From Oscillospiraceae bacterium (GTDB lineage: Bacteria > Bacillota_A > Clostridia > Oscillospirales > Ruminococcaceae): a stretch of 5,016 nt of DNA. The position numbers were made by a program, and so were the translations under genes. Location: the NCBI GenBank assembly GCA_017414145.1, contig JAFPQL010000130.1, positions 1 to 5,016 of the forward strand. The letters are read 5' to 3'. Under the pieces are notes generated by a model that did not search any database, was not told the origin of the DNA, and saw only the letters and a program-made list of their open reading frames with translations. Numbering within the stretch: position 1 is the stretch's first letter; every line of letters begins with the position of its first letter. Positions 4,946 to 5,016 of the stretch are shown here, piece after piece.

Positions 4946-5016
4946 CCGCAGGCGGCGAAACACTCCCCCGCATAAGGAGAGCTCCGCAAGGGGGTGAATT
5001 GCCGCCTTGCGGCAAG
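4946..5016. repeat. Long imperfect palindrome at the window edge
   Basis: GGCGGC (4951-4956) pairs with GCCGCC (5001-5006). Inside, CCCCC (4965-4969) pairs with GGGGG (4990-4994), supported by CA/TG next to them. Outside, CCGCA (4946-4950) pairs with TGCGG (5008-5012) across a one-base bulge. The last bases, CTTGCGGCAAG (5006-5016), can also form their own small hairpin. No gene is supported here. It could be an intergenic palindromic repeat or the start of a structured RNA or element that continues past the window. Confidence 0.4.

Noticed and set aside
3921..4997. A long plus-strand reading frame (358 codons) antisense to the kinase gene
   Set aside because: It runs opposite the kinase coding region and continues through its promoter and hairpins. 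The composition is shadow-like, and no domain is recognised.
4779..5015. Extension of the kinase frame upstream to 5015
   Set aside because: The frame passes through the kinase's own promoter, AGGAGG site and hairpins, and the extra residues do not look like a protein domain.

Overview
The window looks like chromosomal DNA from a GC-rich member of the Clostridia, probably close to the Oscillospiraceae/Ruminococcaceae. This is an inference from the moderately high GC, strong Shine-Dalgarno sites, sigma-A-type promoters with extended -10 boxes, and protein wording typical of that group. No species can be named from the sequence alone.

Layout. Positions 1-438 (+) are the C-terminal 145 codons of a class I mannose-6-phosphate isomerase, cut by the window edge. 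Positions 441-604 hold a 164-bp non-coding element with perfect 18-bp terminal inverted repeats and nested internal stems, read here as a MITE-like insertion. A ROK-family glucokinase follows at 670-1623 (+). manA and glk fit together as sugar-phosphate entry steps: mannose-6-P to fructose-6-P, and glucose to glucose-6-P. The element sits exactly between them. A strong two-way terminator (1649-1686) separates glk from the convergent purA.

The minus strand carries three genes, read right to left. A membrane sensor histidine kinase (3687-4778) overlaps its NarL/LuxR-type response regulator (3056-3706) by 20 bp. After a short gap comes adenylosuccinate synthetase, purA (1693-2970). The kinase has its own promoter at 4804-4832. 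purA has a very good promoter whose -35 hexamer contains the stop codon of the response regulator. The two promoters share the extended -10 wording TGTGGTATNAT. No transporter or other obvious target gene lies beside the two-component system within the window.

The rightmost ~240 bases (4779-5016) upstream of the kinase hold no gene. They contain the kinase promoter, two sizeable inverted-repeat structures and an imperfect repeat. I see no clear evidence for a wholly new multi-gene system. The points most worth a second look are the palindromic insertion between manA and glk, the divergent nucleotide-site motifs of PurA, the compact response-regulator/purA junction with two candidate PurA starts, and the structured DNA upstream of the kinase.
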